Source: an uncultured Rikenellaceae bacterium | Lineage (GTDB): Bacteria > Bacteroidota > Bacteroidia > Bacteroidales > Rikenellaceae | Length of the DNA stretch: 64,000 nucleotides | Assembly: GCA_944326945.1 (NCBI GenBank) | Contig: CALVFY010000007.1 | Span: forward strand, 1-64,000 | Direction of reading: 5' to 3' | Part shown: in pieces, positions 62,700 through 64,000 of the stretch | How positions within the stretch are numbered: the stretch's first letter is position 1 | Layout of the letters: each line of letters opens with the position of its first letter | The notes under the pieces: generated by a model | Seen by the model: the letters and a program-made list of their open reading frames with translations, nothing else | Told to the model about the DNA's origin: nothing | Databases searched by the model: none | Made by a program: the position numbers and the translations under genes

Positions 62700-63488
62700 T
62701 TATTCATATTTTTTTGCTTCTTGCCACAAGGCTTCCATTTCCTCCAAAGTCATCGAACTGAGTGTCTTGTCTTGTGCGGCTGTCCGATCTTCGATATGTT
62801 CGAATCGTCGGATAAACTTCTTGTTCGAATGTTCCAGCGCCAATTCCGGATCGATATGATAAAGTCTTGCAGCATTGATCATTGCAAAAAACAGATCTCC
62901 GAATTCATTCATCAATTTTTCCTTGTCGGCCGAATCGGAACCACGTTCCATCTCTTGCTGAACTTCCCCGATTTCCTCTTTGACTTTCGCCCACACATCT
63001 TCTTTTTTCTCCCAGTCAAAGCCGGCCGAAGCTGCTTTTTCCCCGATCCGATATGCCTTGACCATAGCCGGCAGACTTCGAGGGACTCCTCCTAAAACAC
63101 CTTTCTTTTTGTGTTTTTCTTTCAATTTCAGTTGCTCCCAATTCTGCATCACCTCGTCCGGAGTATTTGCATGCACATCGGCAAAGACATGAGGGTGACG
63201 ATAGACCAGTTTGTCACATATCGCATTGGCAACATCACCAATATCGAAAGCGTGTTGTTCGTCGCCCAATTTCGAATAAAAGACAACGTGCAGCAATAAA
63301 TCACCCAGCTCTTTCTTGATGTTTTCCAGATCATTATCCGCAATTGCATCAACCAACTCATAAGTTTCCTCGATCGTATTATTACGGAGAGATTGGAATG
63401 TCTGCTCCCGATCCCACGGACATTTCTCTCTCAACTCATCCATAACATCCAACAAGCGAGCGAATGCCGTCAACCTTCTATCTTCCAT
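62700..63488 (-). CDS. mazG: nucleoside triphosphate pyrophosphohydrolase MazG
   Basis: 262 residues, full MazG length, with the all-alpha NTP-PPase repeat: CPWDREQTFQSLRNNTIEET (about residues 19-38; EExxE metal pattern), ELGDLLLHVVFYSKL and second domain EVQQEMERGSDSADKEKLMN ... EFGDLFFAMINAARLY. Hydrolyses NTPs to NMP and PPi, housecleaning of damaged nucleotides. Divergent from glmS with promoters for both in the gap. Confidence 0.93.
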   Translation of the reverse strand: MEDRRLTAFARLLDVMDELREKCPWDREQTFQSLRNNTIEETYELVDAIADNDLENIKKELGDLLLHVVFYSKLGDEQHAFDIGDVANAICDKLVYRHPHVFADVHANTPDEVMQNWEQLKLKEKHKKKGVLGGVPRSLPAMVKAYRIGEKAASAGFDWEKKEDVWAKVKEEIGEVQQEMERGSDSADKEKLMNEFGDLFFAMINAARLYHIDPELALEHSNKKFIRRFEHIEDRTAAQDKTLSSMTLEEMEALWQEAKKYE

Positions 63489-63511
63489 AGTATATTCTGT
63501 TTTTAGCTATA

Positions 63512-63519
63512 CAAAGGTA
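63512..63519 (-). promoter_or_regulatory. -7 promoter element of the mazG operon
   Basis: Minus-strand TACCTTTG, 23 nt before the ATG at 63488. Confidence 0.6.
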
Positions 63520-63539
63520 GCACTTTACGGCAAAAATGG

Positions 63540-63547
63540 TAAATTTG
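63540..63547 (+). promoter_or_regulatory. -7 promoter element of glmS
   Basis: TAAATTTG, 24 nt before the ATG at 63572. Confidence 0.55.
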
Positions 63548-63571
63548 TCGGTGATAAATCAGATGAAATTA

Positions 63572-64000
63572 TGTGTGGAATCGTAGGATATGTCGGATTT
63601 CGGGATGCATACCCGGTTTTGACAAAAGGCCTTCATCGGCTGGAATACAGGGGATATGACAGCGCAGGAGTAGCACTCGTCAATGAAAAGGGCGACCTGA
63701 ACGTCTATAAACATCGGGGCAAGGTGGCTGAATTGGAACGTTTTGCCGAATCGAAAGATGTTTCGGGACACATCGGTATCGCGCATACCCGTTGGGCAAC
63801 CCACGGCGAGCCGAATGATGTGAACGCCCACCCACATTACTCGGAGAGTGAAAATCTGGCATTGATCCATAATGGCATCATTGAAAATTATGGCGTCCTG
63901 AAAGAGGCCCTGATCCAAAACGGATTCTCTTTCCGCAGCAACACCGACACGGAAGTGCTCGTACAGCTGATCGAATATGTCATGCAGACCAACCATTGTT
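63572..64000 (+). CDS. glmS: glutamine-fructose-6-phosphate transaminase (N-terminal part)
   Basis: Partial, cut by the right edge; 143 residues of the glutaminase domain are seen. MCGIVGYVG places the catalytic Cys at position 2 (position 1 after Met removal); RLEYRGYDSAGVAL, HTRWATHGEPNDVNAHPH and LIHNGIIENY follow, the standard GlmS order. Makes glucosamine-6-P, the substrate of GlmM at 12175-13563. Start fixed by the Cys2 rule. Confidence 0.95.

Noticed and set aside
1..64000. CRISPR arrays, tRNA or rRNA genes, IS elements, phage genes
   Set aside because: None found by reading: no spaced direct repeats, no cloverleaf with CCA-type end, no transposase or phage structural proteins.

Overview
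The window is a 64 kb piece of a Bacteroidales-type chromosome. The evidence is the recurring Bacteroidetes promoter element TAnnTTTG just upstream of many starts, weak Shine-Dalgarno signals, and a family content typical of the order: DUF3276, DUF4886, DUF2007, LysM and SusC-like-fold outer-membrane proteins, a LytS/LytTR system, carboxynorspermidine decarboxylase and rubrerythrin. Cysteate synthase points to a sulfonolipid-making lineage (Odoribacteraceae or Rikenellaceae are candidates), but the genus cannot be fixed from this sequence. No rRNA, tRNA, CRISPR array, IS element or prophage was recognised.

Layout. 1-2.2 kb: the front part of an AsmA-like envelope protein. 2.4-4.6 kb: a tightly overlapping three-gene cassette (GNAT-like protein, IbrA-like PAPS-reductase/ATP-pyrophosphatase, IbrB-like ParB protein). 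4.9-10.4 kb: a beta-propeller lipoprotein, NspC, cysteate synthase and an M20 peptidase. 10.5-11.9 kb: a gene graveyard of truncated pieces (unknown fragment, esterase, GH30 glycosidase, AraC HTH) in alternating orientation. 12.2-21.5 kb: GlmM, nucleoside phosphorylase, a DUF4886 protein translationally coupled to DnaN, a DnaQ-like exonuclease, a LysM protein, a HAD phosphatase, Rex and an FAD-synthetase-like protein. 21.7-23.2 kb: a Tat-exported FAD oxidoreductase broken by a frameshift and an in-frame TGA. 23.4-41.3 kb: housekeeping (GuaB, thioesterase, HtpG, epimerase, TrxA, DnaE, AroE, DUF368, DUF3276, S41 protease, HisS, EttA, DUF2721, rubrerythrin).

41.3-42.9 kb holds the best regulatory find: a stand-alone TrpB2 gene preceded by a promoter, a 19-codon leader peptide with three consecutive Trp codons, a 13-bp antiterminator pairing and an intrinsic terminator, i.e. 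a complete ribosome-mediated transcription attenuator. 42.9-46.7 kb: a porin, a metallophosphoesterase and a RibD split into separate reductase and deaminase genes in reversed order. 46.8-52.3 kb: a TetR-controlled export operon (TolC, HlyD, two ABC-2 permeases) with no ATPase gene. 52.3-56.4 kb: PurU, ketopantoate reductase and two Gfo/Idh/MocA oxidoreductases. 56.4-62.1 kb: a 990-residue outer-membrane beta-barrel protein, a Spy-like periplasmic protein and a LytTR two-component system, probably one envelope-related circuit. 62.2-64 kb: a gamma-carbonic-anhydrase-like protein, MazG and the start of GlmS.

Most neighbouring genes on the same strand overlap or nearly touch (ATGA, TAATG), and convergent pairs are separated by strong hairpin terminators. 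The two decayed loci show ongoing loss of accessory carbohydrate functions within an otherwise stable core region.
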